Shown: positions 1 through 5,786, counted from the first letter of the stretch. The stretch is 7,403 bases of DNA from Oscillospiraceae bacterium (GCA_016286595.1 JAEETR010000154.1:1-7403); one strand, 5' to 3'. A program made the numbers and translations. Notes: generated from the sequence alone by a model not told the origin.

Positions 1-1
1 G

Positions 2-1381
2 GAGAAGTACGGCAAACAGCTTTTCAAGGACGCCGAGGTCCAGCAGAAGCTGATGAACCCGCTGGTGCTGGAGCCCATGACCGAGGAGTCCAATCTGACC
101 GTGGAGTATTCCAGGACCACCGCCGCCTGCACCGTGGAGTTCATGGGCGAGCAGTGCAATTTCTACGGGCTTCTGCGTCACATGCAGTCCACCGACCGCG
201 CCGAACGTCAGGCCGCCTTCCTTGAGTGGGCAAAGCTCTACGAGAGCATAGCCCCCACCCTGGAGGATCAGTACGCAAGGCTGATAAAGATTCGCTGCGA
301 TATCGCTAAAAAACTGGGCTTTTCCAGTTACACGCAGTACGCCTATCTCAACCGCGGCAGGTACGATTACGACGCGGAACGGGTGGCGAAGTTCCGTGAC
401 GCCGTGTGCAAATACATAACCCCCCTGTGCGACGCTCTCTATAAGGAGCAGGCGCAGCGTCTGGGCCTTGAAAAGCTCCAGTGGTACGACGAGGATCTGG
501 TCTATCCCGACGGCAACCCCACCCCCATCGGCACCCCCGAGGAGCTGACGGAGAAGGCCCGGCAGATGTACGAGGCCCTGTCCCCCGAGACGGGCGAGTT
601 CTTCAACTTCATGGTGAAGTATCAGCTGTTCGACTTCGTCACCAAGCCCAACAAGCGCATCGGCGGCTACTGCACCGCCTTCCCCGAGTACAAGGCTCCC
701 TTCATCTTCTCCAACTTCAACGGCACCAGCGCCGACGTGGACGTGCTGACCCATGAGGCGGGCCACGCCTTCCAGTACTACTACGCCTCCCGCCGTCTGC
801 CCCTGGACGATATAACCGGCTCCACCAGCGAGATAAACGAGATCCACTCCATGACCATGGAGCTGCTGACATATCCCTACATGGAGGGCTTCTTCGGCGA
901 CATGGCCGACAAGTACCGCTATTCCCACTTTATCGACGCGCTGCGCACCATCCCCTATCTCGTCAGCGTGGACGAGTTCCAGCACCGGGTCTACGCCGAT
1001 CCCTCCGCCGGTCCCGCCGACTGGCGGCGTTACTGGAAGGAGATCGAGGAGAAATACATGCCCTGGCGCAGCTACGAGGGCAGCGATTTCCTGCAGGGCG
1101 GCGGCTTCTGGATGCAGAAGCAGCACATCTTCATCTACCCCTTCTACTACGTGGATTACGCCCTTGCACAGATAGGCGCCTTCGCTCTGTACCGCCGCCG
1201 TGTGGAAAACGGCGATGCCTGGGAGAAGTATCTGGCGTTGTGCGGCCTGGGCGGCATGTACGGCTACTTCGAGACGCTTCAGCGGGCGGGCATCCCCCTT
1301 CCCCTGGACGAAAACGTGGTGAAGGAGACCGCCGAATTTGTGGCGAAGCAGGCTGAGATACTTAAGGAAAAAGCACTGTAA
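2..1381 (+). CDS. M3 family oligoendopeptidase (zinc metallopeptidase), N-terminus cut by window edge
   Basis: A cytoplasmic zinc endopeptidase that would cleave short peptides. The reading frame is open from base 2, so the ATG at 53 is internal and the true start lies upstream. Counting from that internal Met, the zinc motif HEAGH lies at residues 234-238 (bases 752-766). The third ligand is the Glu of EIHSMTME at residue 263, matching the conserved E-x-x-S-x-x-x-E arrangement of M3 peptidases. A typical C-terminal active-site stretch, HIFIYPFYYVDYALAQ, begins at residue 358. No signal peptide can be judged because the start is missing. About 459 codons are present; the family (M3, not PepF type) is usually about 550-570 residues, so roughly 100 N-terminal residues are absent. 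It ends with TAA just before a terminator and converges with the DUF4097 operon. The family is certain; the natural substrate is unknown. Confidence 0.93.
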   Translation, partial: EKYGKQLFKDAEVQQKLMNPLVLEPMTEESNLTVEYSRTTAACTVEFMGEQCNFYGLLRHMQSTDRAERQAAFLEWAKLYESIAPTLEDQYARLIKIRCDIAKKLGFSSYTQYAYLNRGRYDYDAERVAKFRDAVCKYITPLCDALYKEQAQRLGLEKLQWYDEDLVYPDGNPTPIGTPEELTEKARQMYEALSPETGEFFNFMVKYQLFDFVTKPNKRIGGYCTAFPEYKAPFIFSNFNGTSADVDVLTHEAGHAFQYYYASRRLPLDDITGSTSEINEIHSMTMELLTYPYMEGFFGDMADKYRYSHFIDALRTIPYLVSVDEFQHRVYADPSAGPADWRRYWKEIEEKYMPWRSYEGSDFLQGGGFWMQKQHIFIYPFYYVDYALAQIGAFALYRRRVENGDAWEKYLALCGLGGMYGYFETLQRAGIPLPLDENVVKETAEFVAKQAEILKEKAL

Positions 1382-1395
1382 TAAAGAACAGATAT

Positions 1396-1427
1396 AAAAA
1401 GAGCGGGTCTTTCGACCCGCTCTTTTT
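1396..1427. terminator. Bidirectional Rho-independent terminator between convergent genes
   Basis: A perfect 9-bp stem, GAGCGGGTC (1401-1409) with GACCCGCTC (1414-1422), closes a TTTC loop. It is flanked by A5 on the left and T5 on the right, so each strand reads a hairpin followed by a U-run. On the plus strand it follows the peptidase stop by about 15 nt. On the minus strand it follows the DUF4097 stop by about 15 nt. It therefore likely ends both transcripts. Confidence 0.9.
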
Positions 1428-1441
1428 CTTCTTTCAGTTAT

Positions 1442-2218
1442 TCACGCCGCATAGGATCTTCCGAAAAACTCAAAGTCTATATCGCCGGACACGGTGTCGA
1501 CGCTCACCTTCGTGCCGCTGCCGCCGTCCTTCATGCCGCACTCGCCGCTGACGGTGCTGACGTCGATCTCATAATCGTCCCTGTCGCCGGGCAGGTGCAG
1601 CTCCACGTCGCCGGAAGTGGTGCTGAGCCTGTACGCCCCTGCGGAGGCGGTCAGATCAATATCGCCGCTGGTCGTCTCCATATCCAGCGTTTCTGCTGAG
1701 AGAGCTCTCACTTTGATATCACCGGAAACGGTGCCTATATACAACGCCTTTGCCGAGATCCTGGAGACGTCCAGGTCACCGCTGACGGTGTCTATCTCCA
1801 CGTCATACTGCGATCCCGCCGGCAGGCTTATCCTCACGTCCTCGTCGTCGGCGACGACGAAGTTAAAGCCAAAGCGGACGCCGCCCCTGTCGCTGCAGGC
1901 GATGTCAAGGGTCTTCCCCTCGGTGATATCGTAATGGACTCTCTCCCGCTGGGGAAGACTTATATGGATAAGACCGTCATCGGAGGCGGTGACGACCACG
2001 TCGTCAGAGATGCCCTCAAAGCTTATGGCGGTAAATTCATCGGAAGCGTAGCTGCGCTCTTCCCGGTTGATGGTGTCGTCATGGCCCACGGCCATCCTGA
2101 AAATGCCGTTTTCCGCGTTCAGCGCCGTCACGTCGCCGCCGGACAGGGCAAAACCCGCCAGGGCGATCGCGATACCCGCCGCCATCAAAGCGGCGCCTAT
2201 GATCAATGATTTTTTCAT
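1442..2218 (-). CDS. Membrane-anchored DUF4097 beta-strand repeat protein (258 aa)
   Basis: Last gene of the padR operon. Residues 1-3 (MKK) precede one hydrophobic segment at about 4-26, which is either a signal peptide or an uncleaved anchor. No lipobox Cys follows it, so the bulk of the protein should lie outside the membrane. From residue 144 a ladder of T-[VT]-S-G-[DE] motifs recurs at 144, 163, 182, 200, 222 and 242 (18-22 residues apart). This is the signature of DUF4097, a predicted stacked beta-strand fold; the C-terminus is Phe-rich (FEFFG). The biochemical function of DUF4097 is not established; some members (LiaX/YvlB-type) are tied to envelope stress. The ATG at 2218 overlaps the stop of the upstream HAAS-like gene as ATGA, so translation is probably coupled. 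The family call is strong and the role is inference. Confidence 0.85.
   Translation of the reverse strand: MKKSLIIGAALMAAGIAIALAGFALSGGDVTALNAENGIFRMAVGHDDTINREERSYASDEFTAISFEGISDDVVVTASDDGLIHISLPQRERVHYDITEGKTLDIACSDRGGVRFGFNFVVADDEDVRISLPAGSQYDVEIDTVSGDLDVSRISAKALYIGTVSGDIKVRALSAETLDMETTSGDIDLTASAGAYRLSTTSGDVELHLPGDRDDYEIDVSTVSGECGMKDGGSGTKVSVDTVSGDIDFEFFGRSYAA
1481..1789 (-). repeat. Six-unit TxSGD repeat ladder in the 258-aa DUF4097 protein
   Basis: Six units with the core T-[VT]-S-G-[DE] are spaced 19, 19, 18, 22 and 20 residues apart. At DNA level the core is partly conserved: TCGCCGCTGACGGT (plus strand) occurs exactly at 1542-1555 and with one change at 1775-1788. The regular spacing fits one turn of a stacked beta structure per unit. 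Confidence 0.8.
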
Positions 2219-2823
2219 GCCTCACGCCCCCCGTTTCTCACGAGCCGGGTCTTGACAAGGCGTACCAGCGCCCTGACGCCCCGGGCAAGACCGACGCAGA
2301 GCCCCTTTCCAAGAGGCCACAGCACTATGCCCAGACCGACCACGAACAGTCCCGCGCCGGCCAGCATAAGGCGGGGCGCCGCAGTGGTATACGGCAGCAC
2401 GATCCCGCCCAGCACCGCCGCCGCGCCGCTGACGGCCACGGCTATGATGGATATGACTATGCTCAACGCCACGGCCCACAGCGATACGAATACGGCCAGC
2501 ACTACCGCCGCCGCCGCTATAAGCAGCGGTATCCACAGAGGTGAGCCCAAAACGGCCAGCCACGCGGCGGCGCCGCCCTTTGCCTTATTTCTGACGTCCT
2601 CCGCCCGCTGCTTCACGATGGCGGTAAGTGGCAGCGACGCGGCCAGTTCTGACACGATATCGTCGATGCTCCCCAGCTCCGCAATGGCGGCAGCCTCGTC
2701 CATGCCATCCTCGATGCGGTCGTCTATGGCCTCGGCGTAGAAATTTGCAGCCTTCTCCGCCTCCTCCGGCGGGAAAGAGCGCATCTTTTTGCAGAGCTCG
2801 TCAATAAAATCTGCCTTCGTCAT
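2215..2823 (-). CDS. DUF1700/HAAS-like N-terminal domain plus membrane helices (202 aa)
   Basis: Residues 1-63 form a helical domain of the DUF1700/HAAS type, with the hallmark pattern IDELCKKMRS, EAIDDRIEDGM, then a GSIDDIVSE segment. It matches the N-terminus of the neighbouring 403-aa protein at about 33 of 63 positions by eye, so the two domains are paralogous. After a charged linker (about 70-83), three hydrophobic segments lie near 96-117, 118-143 and 152-172. The tail is strongly basic (RLVKTRLVRNGGR), suggesting a cytoplasmic C-terminus. HAAS-domain membrane proteins are commonly found next to PadR regulators; their biochemical role is unclear. The ATG at 2823 lies 4 nt after the stop of the upstream gene, with GAGGG in the upstream gene's last codons as a likely ribosome binding site. 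The stop overlaps the next start. Family confidence is good. Confidence 0.85.
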   Translation of the reverse strand: MTKADFIDELCKKMRSFPPEEAEKAANFYAEAIDDRIEDGMDEAAAIAELGSIDDIVSELAASLPLTAIVKQRAEDVRNKAKGGAAAWLAVLGSPLWIPLLIAAAAVVLAVFVSLWAVALSIVISIIAVAVSGAAAVLGGIVLPYTTAAPRLMLAGAGLFVVGLGIVLWPLGKGLCVGLARGVRALVRLVKTRLVRNGGREA

Positions 2824-2827
2824 TCCG

Positions 2828-4039
2828 TTACCCTCTGAACCGGGCGGTTATGGCGCCGGACACGGTGCGAAGGCTCACCTTGTTGTCCCCCACCAACGCG
2901 CCGCCGGGGACCCTGACGCTGCCGGAAACGCTTCTGGCGGTGACGGTATAATCGGTCTCACTGCCGTAGAACCTGGCCTCTATCTCGCCGCTGGTGGACT
3001 CCAGAGTGGCGTTTTTCACGGGGCACTCCAGATTTACCTGCTCGTCGCCGCTGACGGTCTTGACCACCAGTCTGTCGGACGCGTAGGCGCTCTCCAGCTC
3101 CACGTCGCCGCTGACGGTGCGTATCTCCACCCCCGCGCCGACGACCCGCAGGGCGTCGACATCGCCGCTGACGGTGCCCAGCTTTATCTCCGCTGCCGTC
3201 AGGTCCCGGATATCCACGTCGCCGCTGGCGGTGTTGACGGAGGCGGCGGCGCCTACGGTCAGATCGCGCAGGGTTATGTCGCCGCTGCCGCTGGTGACGC
3301 GCAGCTCCGCGGCCTCGCGGATGTCGGAGTCTATATTGCCGCTGCCGGTGTTGACCCGCAGTGCGATATTCTTCATGGCGGGCAGCTCCACCCGCACGCT
3401 CTGTCCCCACCTGCCGTTGCCGCGGGCGCCGATATTGATGTTGAAAAGGCCGCCAATGTTCAGTCTCCTGGTGGAACGGCGCTCTATACGCACTTTTCCG
3501 GCGGATTTGGTGACCTCGTATTTGAGTCCGCCGCCCTCAACGCAGCGCACGTGTATCTTCCCGTCGGTGCTGTGATAAAGCTCCACATCGCCGCCGGTCT
3601 CGGCTATGGTTATCTCGTCGACGCCGTCCGGGTCGATGACGTAGTTCTTGCGGTGCTCTTCGCCGTCGTCCTCTATGGTCTCGGCGCTCCGGCTGCCGTC
3701 ACCGCCGGCAAAGGTACTGTTGACGGCGTCATAGACCCCGCCCAGAGCGTCCCGGGCCACACCCAGCGCGGTGTTGGCTATCTCTCCGGCCTCCTTTTTA
3801 ATGCGGCGAAGAGTTTCCGGGTCCACGACGTAATCCGTCCGGACGTGCACGTCGCCCAGCACCTCGCGGACCAGCTCGTCCATGTCGCCCATGGCAGCCA
3901 CGGCCTCCTCCTCGGTCATGCCGTCCTCCATGCGGTCGTCTATGGCCTCGGACACGAAGTTCACCAGCCGCTGCGCCTCGTCGGCGGGAACGGAGCGGAT
4001 CTTCCTGCAAAGCTCGTCGATATATTCACGTTTCGTCAT
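2828..4039 (-). CDS. HAAS-DUF4097 fusion protein (403 aa), apparently soluble
   Basis: Three parts can be seen. Residues 1-63 are a DUF1700/HAAS-like helical domain (MTKREYIDELC, EAIDDRMEDGM, MGDMDELVRE). Residues 64-135 are a linker with a possible amphipathic helix near 80-110, then an acidic stretch. Residues 136-403 are a DUF4097 beta-repeat domain with nine SG-centred units. No transmembrane segment or signal peptide is visible, unlike both downstream partners. The frame is open further upstream, to an ATG at 4186, but that stretch lies inside padR. The start at 4039 is preferred because it aligns with the paralogous N-terminus, has AAGGGGGG (4047-4054) 7 nt upstream, and overlaps the padR stop as ATGA. 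The architecture recalls two-part LiaX/YvlB-type proteins, which pair an N-terminal helical region with DUF4097, though the N-terminal domain here is HAAS-like. Function unknown. Confidence 0.85.
   Translation of the reverse strand: MTKREYIDELCRKIRSVPADEAQRLVNFVSEAIDDRMEDGMTEEEAVAAMGDMDELVREVLGDVHVRTDYVVDPETLRRIKKEAGEIANTALGVARDALGGVYDAVNSTFAGGDGSRSAETIEDDGEEHRKNYVIDPDGVDEITIAETGGDVELYHSTDGKIHVRCVEGGGLKYEVTKSAGKVRIERRSTRRLNIGGLFNINIGARGNGRWGQSVRVELPAMKNIALRVNTGSGNIDSDIREAAELRVTSGSGDITLRDLTVGAAASVNTASGDVDIRDLTAAEIKLGTVSGDVDALRVVGAGVEIRTVSGDVELESAYASDRLVVKTVSGDEQVNLECPVKNATLESTSGEIEARFYGSETDYTVTARSVSGSVRVPGGALVGDNKVSLRTVSGAITARFRG
2852..3349 (-). repeat. Nine-unit SG-centred repeat ladder in the HAAS-DUF4097 fusion
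   Basis: Cores lie at residues 231 (TGSGN), 250 (SGSGD), 270 (TASGD), 289, 308 and 328 (TVSGD), 348 (STSGE), 370 (SVSGS) and 392 (TVSGA), spaced 19-22 residues. The middle units share the plus-strand DNA word TCGCCGCTGACGGT exactly at 3045-3058, 3105-3118 and 3162-3175, steps of 60 and 57 bp. Divergence is greatest at the two ends, a common outcome for internal duplication of a beta-repeat domain. Confidence 0.8.
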
Positions 4040-4347
4040 TTTTTTGCCCCCCTTATAAACTCGTAGGCCCGCATTATCTCCTCCCACTCGGTGAGAAATT
4101 GATCTATGCGGTCTCTGCCGCGGTCCGTTATGCTGTAATACTTTCTGAGTCTGCCGCCGTGCTCCACGGAATAGACCGTAAGGCACCCCGCCGACTCAAG
4201 GCGCTTCAGGATGGGATAGAGCGTAGATTCCGACAGCGTGACGAATGGCGATATATCCTTGATTATCTGGTAGCCGTAGCTGTCCCCCTCGCCCAGCGCC
4301 CGCAGCACGCATACGTCAAGCATCCCGCGCCGAAGCTGTGCGTCCAC
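4036..4347 (-). CDS. PadR family transcriptional regulator (103 aa)
   Basis: A small winged-helix DNA-binding protein and first gene of the operon. The PadR N-terminal domain fills it: LRRGMLDVCVLRAL (about 5-18), GDSYGYQIIKDI (about 21-32), the recognition-helix region LSESTLYPILKRLESAG (about 38-54), and the wing with RKYYSITDRGRDRI (about 68-81). The C-terminal helix is short, as in the compact PadR-s2 type that dimerises through one helix. The start is GTG at 4347, supported by AAGGGAGG (4355-4362) 7 nt upstream. Its stop overlaps the ATG of the HAAS-DUF4097 gene. Such PadR proteins usually repress their own operon and adjacent membrane-protein genes. A palindrome over the promoter supports autoregulation here. 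The inducing ligand is unknown. Confidence 0.93.
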   Translation of the reverse strand: MDAQLRRGMLDVCVLRALGEGDSYGYQIIKDISPFVTLSESTLYPILKRLESAGCLTVYSVEHGGRLRKYYSITDRGRDRIDQFLTEWEEIMRAYEFIRGAKK

Positions 4348-4354
4348 TGTTTTG

Positions 4355-4362
4355 CCTCCCTT
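4355..4362 (-). promoter_or_regulatory. Ribosome binding site deciding the GTG start of padR
   Basis: The minus strand reads AAGGGAGG 7 nt before GTG (4347-4345). No ATG lies at a suitable distance, so this site fixes the GTG as the start. Confidence 0.8.
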
Positions 4363-4371
4363 CGCGTTGTT

Positions 4372-4399
4372 TTATGTTACGCCTTATATTATGCTACGC
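4372..4399. repeat. Direct repeat TTATGyTACGC x2 at the padR promoter
   Basis: TTATGTTACGC (4372-4382) and TTATGCTACGC (4389-4399) differ at one base and are 17 bp apart. The second copy sits inside the palindrome and overlaps the -10. The first covers the expected transcription start. This may be a second half-site for a regulator, or chance in a short AT-rich stretch. Confidence 0.45.
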
Positions 4400-4408
4400 A
4401 GAGTATAA
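4384..4408. promoter_or_regulatory. Candidate PadR operator: imperfect palindrome over the -10 and spacer
   Basis: A 25-bp imperfect dyad centred on 4396 has outer arms TTATA/TATAA and inner matches TAT-GC/GC-A; 9 of 12 base pairs are symmetric. It covers the -10 and most of the spacer of the padR promoter, where a bound dimer would block RNA polymerase. PadR proteins bind AT-rich dyads of this general size. Assignment to this PadR is inference. Confidence 0.5.
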
Positions 4409-4416
4409 TTTGTCAA
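4388..4416 (-). promoter_or_regulatory. Sigma-A type promoter of the padR operon
   Basis: The minus strand carries a perfect -35 TTGACA (4416-4411), a 17-nt spacer, and -10 CATAAT (4393-4388), five of six to consensus. Transcription would begin near 4380, leaving a leader of about 33 nt with the ribosome binding site. The -35 lies about 15 nt beyond the terminator of the upstream DUF975 gene, so the operon appears independently transcribed. Confidence 0.85.
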
Positions 4417-4430
4417 GAGGTATCTGTACA

Positions 4431-4461
4431 AAAAAAACGGCGGGTCTACAAGACCCGCCGT
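4431..4461 (-). terminator. Rho-independent terminator of the DUF975 gene
   Basis: On the minus strand an 11-bp perfect stem (4461-4451 with 4447-4437) closes a 3-nt loop and is followed by a run of seven T (4437-4431, the first pairing in the stem). It begins about 20 nt after the TAA of the DUF975 gene. On the plus strand there is no T-run, so it is directional. Confidence 0.9.
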
Positions 4462-4480
4462 TCTGTGCGTATCCGGCTCC

Positions 4481-5212
4481 TTATGCCCGGAGATCTATCC
4501 TCTCCACGTCGTCCTCAGGCTGGGGATATGCGATATCCCGGTAGAATATGACCTCCGCCACGCCGGTGTAGGGCCGCAGCCACACGTCCAGCACGGGGAG
4601 GGCGACGGCGCTTATAAGTCCGGAGAGAAAATACCATCCTATAAACGAGATGTCCAGGATAAGAAGGCTCAACTTGTTGCCCCGCATAAGCTCCCCGGAG
4701 CGCCTCAGGCACTCCACGGGCCCCAGCTCGGGGTTGTCGTACAGGACGTAAAGCGCCATGCGGTAGCGGTAGCTGAGGATGAGGCCGGGGATGATGAACA
4801 GCATGGTGCCCGCGCCGATGAGAAGGGAGCGCAGCACCACCACCGCCAGGGCTCTTCCGAAATGCTCGAAGGAGGCCGTCAGGTCCCGGACGCTTATCTC
4901 CTCCCCCCGCATGACCGCCAGCAGATGGAAGGAGTAGCCCGCGCTGACCATGATGAGCATTACGTACACCAGGGCGCATATGACCCAGGACAGGGCGCTC
5001 ACCTTCGGCCAGACCATTACGTATTCCTTCCCGGCCTTGAGGGCGTCGTAATAATCCAGTATGACCTGGCCTGCCCCGGACAGCGTTTCTATAAGATAGG
5101 ACAGCACGAAGGTGACCAGCATCAGCACCGCTGCCACTATGAACACCTTGTAGCCCCTTGAAAATATGATAGATTTGGCCTCGTACTTTATATCGGCCGT
5201 ACTTCTCGTCAT
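4481..5212 (-). CDS. DUF975 family integral membrane protein (243 aa)
   Basis: A polytopic membrane protein of unknown biochemical role, from a family common in Clostridia. Hydrophobic segments lie at about 22-42, 73-99, 120-147 and 181-210. The family hallmark is the stretch after the third segment: PGLILSYRYRMALYVL (142-157), DNPELGPVECLRRS (159-172), then MRGNKLSLLILDISFIGW (176-193). The N-terminus (ADIKYEAKSII) is a short helix preceding the first membrane span, also typical. The start is placed at 5212, not the in-frame ATG at 5227, because GGAGGT (5224-5219) lies 6 nt before the inner ATG and would itself be coding if the outer one were used. The gene has its own promoter and terminator. 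It precedes the padR operon on the same strand, but the terminator argues against co-transcription. The C-terminal tail is charged. Confidence 0.88.
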   Translation of the reverse strand: MTRSTADIKYEAKSIIFSRGYKVFIVAAVLMLVTFVLSYLIETLSGAGQVILDYYDALKAGKEYVMVWPKVSALSWVICALVYVMLIMVSAGYSFHLLAVMRGEEISVRDLTASFEHFGRALAVVVLRSLLIGAGTMLFIIPGLILSYRYRMALYVLYDNPELGPVECLRRSGELMRGNKLSLLILDISFIGWYFLSGLISAVALPVLDVWLRPYTGVAEVIFYRDIAYPQPEDDVERIDLRA

Positions 5213-5218
5213 TGCGAT

Positions 5219-5224
5219 ACCTCC
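5219..5224 (-). promoter_or_regulatory. Ribosome binding site deciding the DUF975 start
   Basis: The minus strand reads GGAGGT 6 nt upstream of ATG 5212-5210. It lies within the first codons of the longer alternative reading from 5227, favouring the shorter protein. Confidence 0.8.
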
Positions 5225-5251
5225 CATGCGCTCACGCGCCTTACAAAGGAG

Positions 5252-5280
5252 ATTATAGCCTTACCCGGCGGGAAAAGCAA
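5252..5280 (-). promoter_or_regulatory. Probable promoter of the DUF975 gene
   Basis: The minus strand has a perfect -10 TATAAT (5257-5252) preceded by 17 nt and a weak -35 TTGCTT (5280-5275, three of six). The expected transcription start is about 30 nt upstream of the ribosome binding site. The -10 is convincing; the -35 is not. Confidence 0.55.
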
Positions 5281-5303
5281 CGACCGGGCCTTATCGTTTC
5301 CAG

Positions 5304-5319
5304 AAAATTCATCAATTTT
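5304..5319. repeat. AT-rich inverted repeat in the divergent intergenic region
   Basis: AAAATT (5304-5309) and AATTTT (5314-5319) flank CATC as a perfect 6-bp dyad. It lies between the divergent DUF975 and small-exported-protein genes, about 24 bp beyond the DUF975 -35. It could be an operator or upstream element; nothing identifies the binder. Confidence 0.35.
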
Positions 5320-5347
5320 GCGTGAAAAACCGGGGACAATAGCCCCA

Positions 5348-5365
5348 GGGGTGTATTTTCGCCCC
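5348..5365 (+). other. Small hairpin in the leader of the small exported-protein gene
   Basis: GGGGTG (5348-5353) pairs with CGCCCC (5360-5365), with one G-T pair, across a six-base TATTTT loop. It lies about 22 nt before the ribosome binding site. It may affect transcript stability or be incidental. No convincing plus-strand promoter was recognised in 5228-5386. Confidence 0.3.
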
Positions 5366-5386
5366 GAAAGACATCATTTTGCCAGC

Positions 5387-5391
5387 GGAGG
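5387..5391 (+). promoter_or_regulatory. Ribosome binding site deciding the start of the small exported protein
   Basis: GGAGG lies 5 nt before ATG 5397. An in-frame TTG at 5379 would put this site inside the coding region, and the six extra residues would weaken the signal peptide. Confidence 0.75.
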
Positions 5392-5396
5392 ATAAG

Positions 5397-5714
5397 ATGA
5401 AGACCTTTATCGCCCTGATATTCGCCGCCGCCCTGCTGACGGGCGCGGGCACTGCTGCCGCAGGGGACGGACGGGACCGCCTTTCCGCTCTCACCCCGGA
5501 GCAGCGGGAGAACGTCCTGGCCCAGGCTGACATCGCCGCGGGGGAGCTGAAGGCCCTCGTGCAGCTGTGCGCCCAGTACGGCATCGTCTCCCCGGAGGAG
5601 GCGGGGCGCATCATAAACGGCATCACCGCCATGACCGACAGGTTCAGAACGGGCGATACGATACCGCCCCGCTCCGCCCTTTCCGCTCCCGCGGAGGGGC
5701 GGGAATTTACATAA
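5397..5714 (+). CDS. Small exported helical protein, possibly DUF2680/YckD-like (105 aa)
   Basis: The N-terminus is a classic Sec signal peptide: Lys at residue 2, a hydrophobic core FIALIFAAALLTG (4-16), then small residues ending TAAAG near 20-24, with an Ala-X-Ala site. There is no lipobox Cys, so the mature protein of about 82 residues should be released or wall-associated. The mature part is helical: LTPEQRENVLAQADIAAGEL, then LKALVQLCAQYGIVSPEEAGRIINGI, followed by a Pro/Ser/Ala-rich tail. The order 'LTPEQ', then a helix, then 'YGIVSPEEAGRII' resembles exported DUF2680 (YckD-type) proteins, where a 'G(V/I)(I/L)(T/S)xE(Q/E)A' turn joins two helices. This match is from memory and tentative. 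One Cys is present. It is divergent from DUF975 and upstream of prs, which has its own promoter. Function unknown. Confidence 0.7.
   Translation: MKTFIALIFAAALLTGAGTAAAGDGRDRLSALTPEQRENVLAQADIAAGELKALVQLCAQYGIVSPEEAGRIINGITAMTDRFRTGDTIPPRSALSAPAEGREFT
5674..5702 (+). other. GC-rich hairpin inside the 3' end of the small-protein gene
   Basis: CCGCCC (5674-5679) and TCCGC (5682-5686) pair with GCGGA (5691-5695) and GGGCGG (5697-5702), giving 11 G/C-dominated pairs with a small internal bulge and a TCCC loop. It ends 10 nt before the TAA. No T-run follows closely, so it is not a canonical terminator. It may protect the transcript's 3' end or assist termination. Confidence 0.45.
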
Positions 5715-5743
5715 TCACAGCCGGGCGTACATTTTATCTAAAT

Positions 5744-5785
5744 CGACAGAAAAAATCGTCGTTTTTTCGTCATCTATTTTTCTGT
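5744..5785. repeat. AT-rich inverted repeat upstream of prs
   Basis: ACAGAAAAA (5746-5754) is the exact reverse complement of TTTTTCTGT (5777-5785), 22 bp apart. Inside it, CGAC (5744-5747) can pair alternatively with GTCG (5758-5761), followed by T6. The region could be a weak terminator for the small-protein gene or an operator at the prs promoter, whose TTGACT starts 2 bp after the right arm. Confidence 0.4.
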
Positions 5786-5786
5786 T

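Noticed and set aside
481..756. Alternative plus-strand frame of 91 codons inside the peptidase gene
   Set aside because: It overlaps the conserved region just before the HEAGH motif and translates to Arg/His-rich low-complexity sequence; it is a shadow frame.
2852..3349. Regular 57-66 bp repeats resembling a CRISPR or tandem-repeat locus
   Set aside because: The repeats are in frame, imperfect and encode the DUF4097 motif; spacing follows codons and there are no unique spacers or cas genes.
2789..4066. A 425-codon open frame on the plus strand opposite the HAAS-DUF4097 gene
   Set aside because: It mirrors the repeat-encoding gene; its Ala/Gly/Val/His-rich repeats are the reverse reading of the TVSGD codons. 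No ribosome binding site or family match.
4040..4186. 49-residue N-terminal extension of the HAAS-DUF4097 protein from ATG 4186
   Set aside because: It lies inside padR in another frame, lacks a domain and has no equivalent in the paralogue. The start at 4039 has a binding site and an ATGA overlap.
5213..5227. Upstream ATG for the DUF975 protein at 5227
   Set aside because: It would make the strong GGAGGT site part of the coding sequence; the ATG at 5212 is correctly spaced from that site.
5320..5347. Possible plus-strand promoter with GACAAT (5335-5340) for the small exported-protein gene
   Set aside because: No -35 word lies at 16-18 bp spacing and there is no TG extension, so it was not called.
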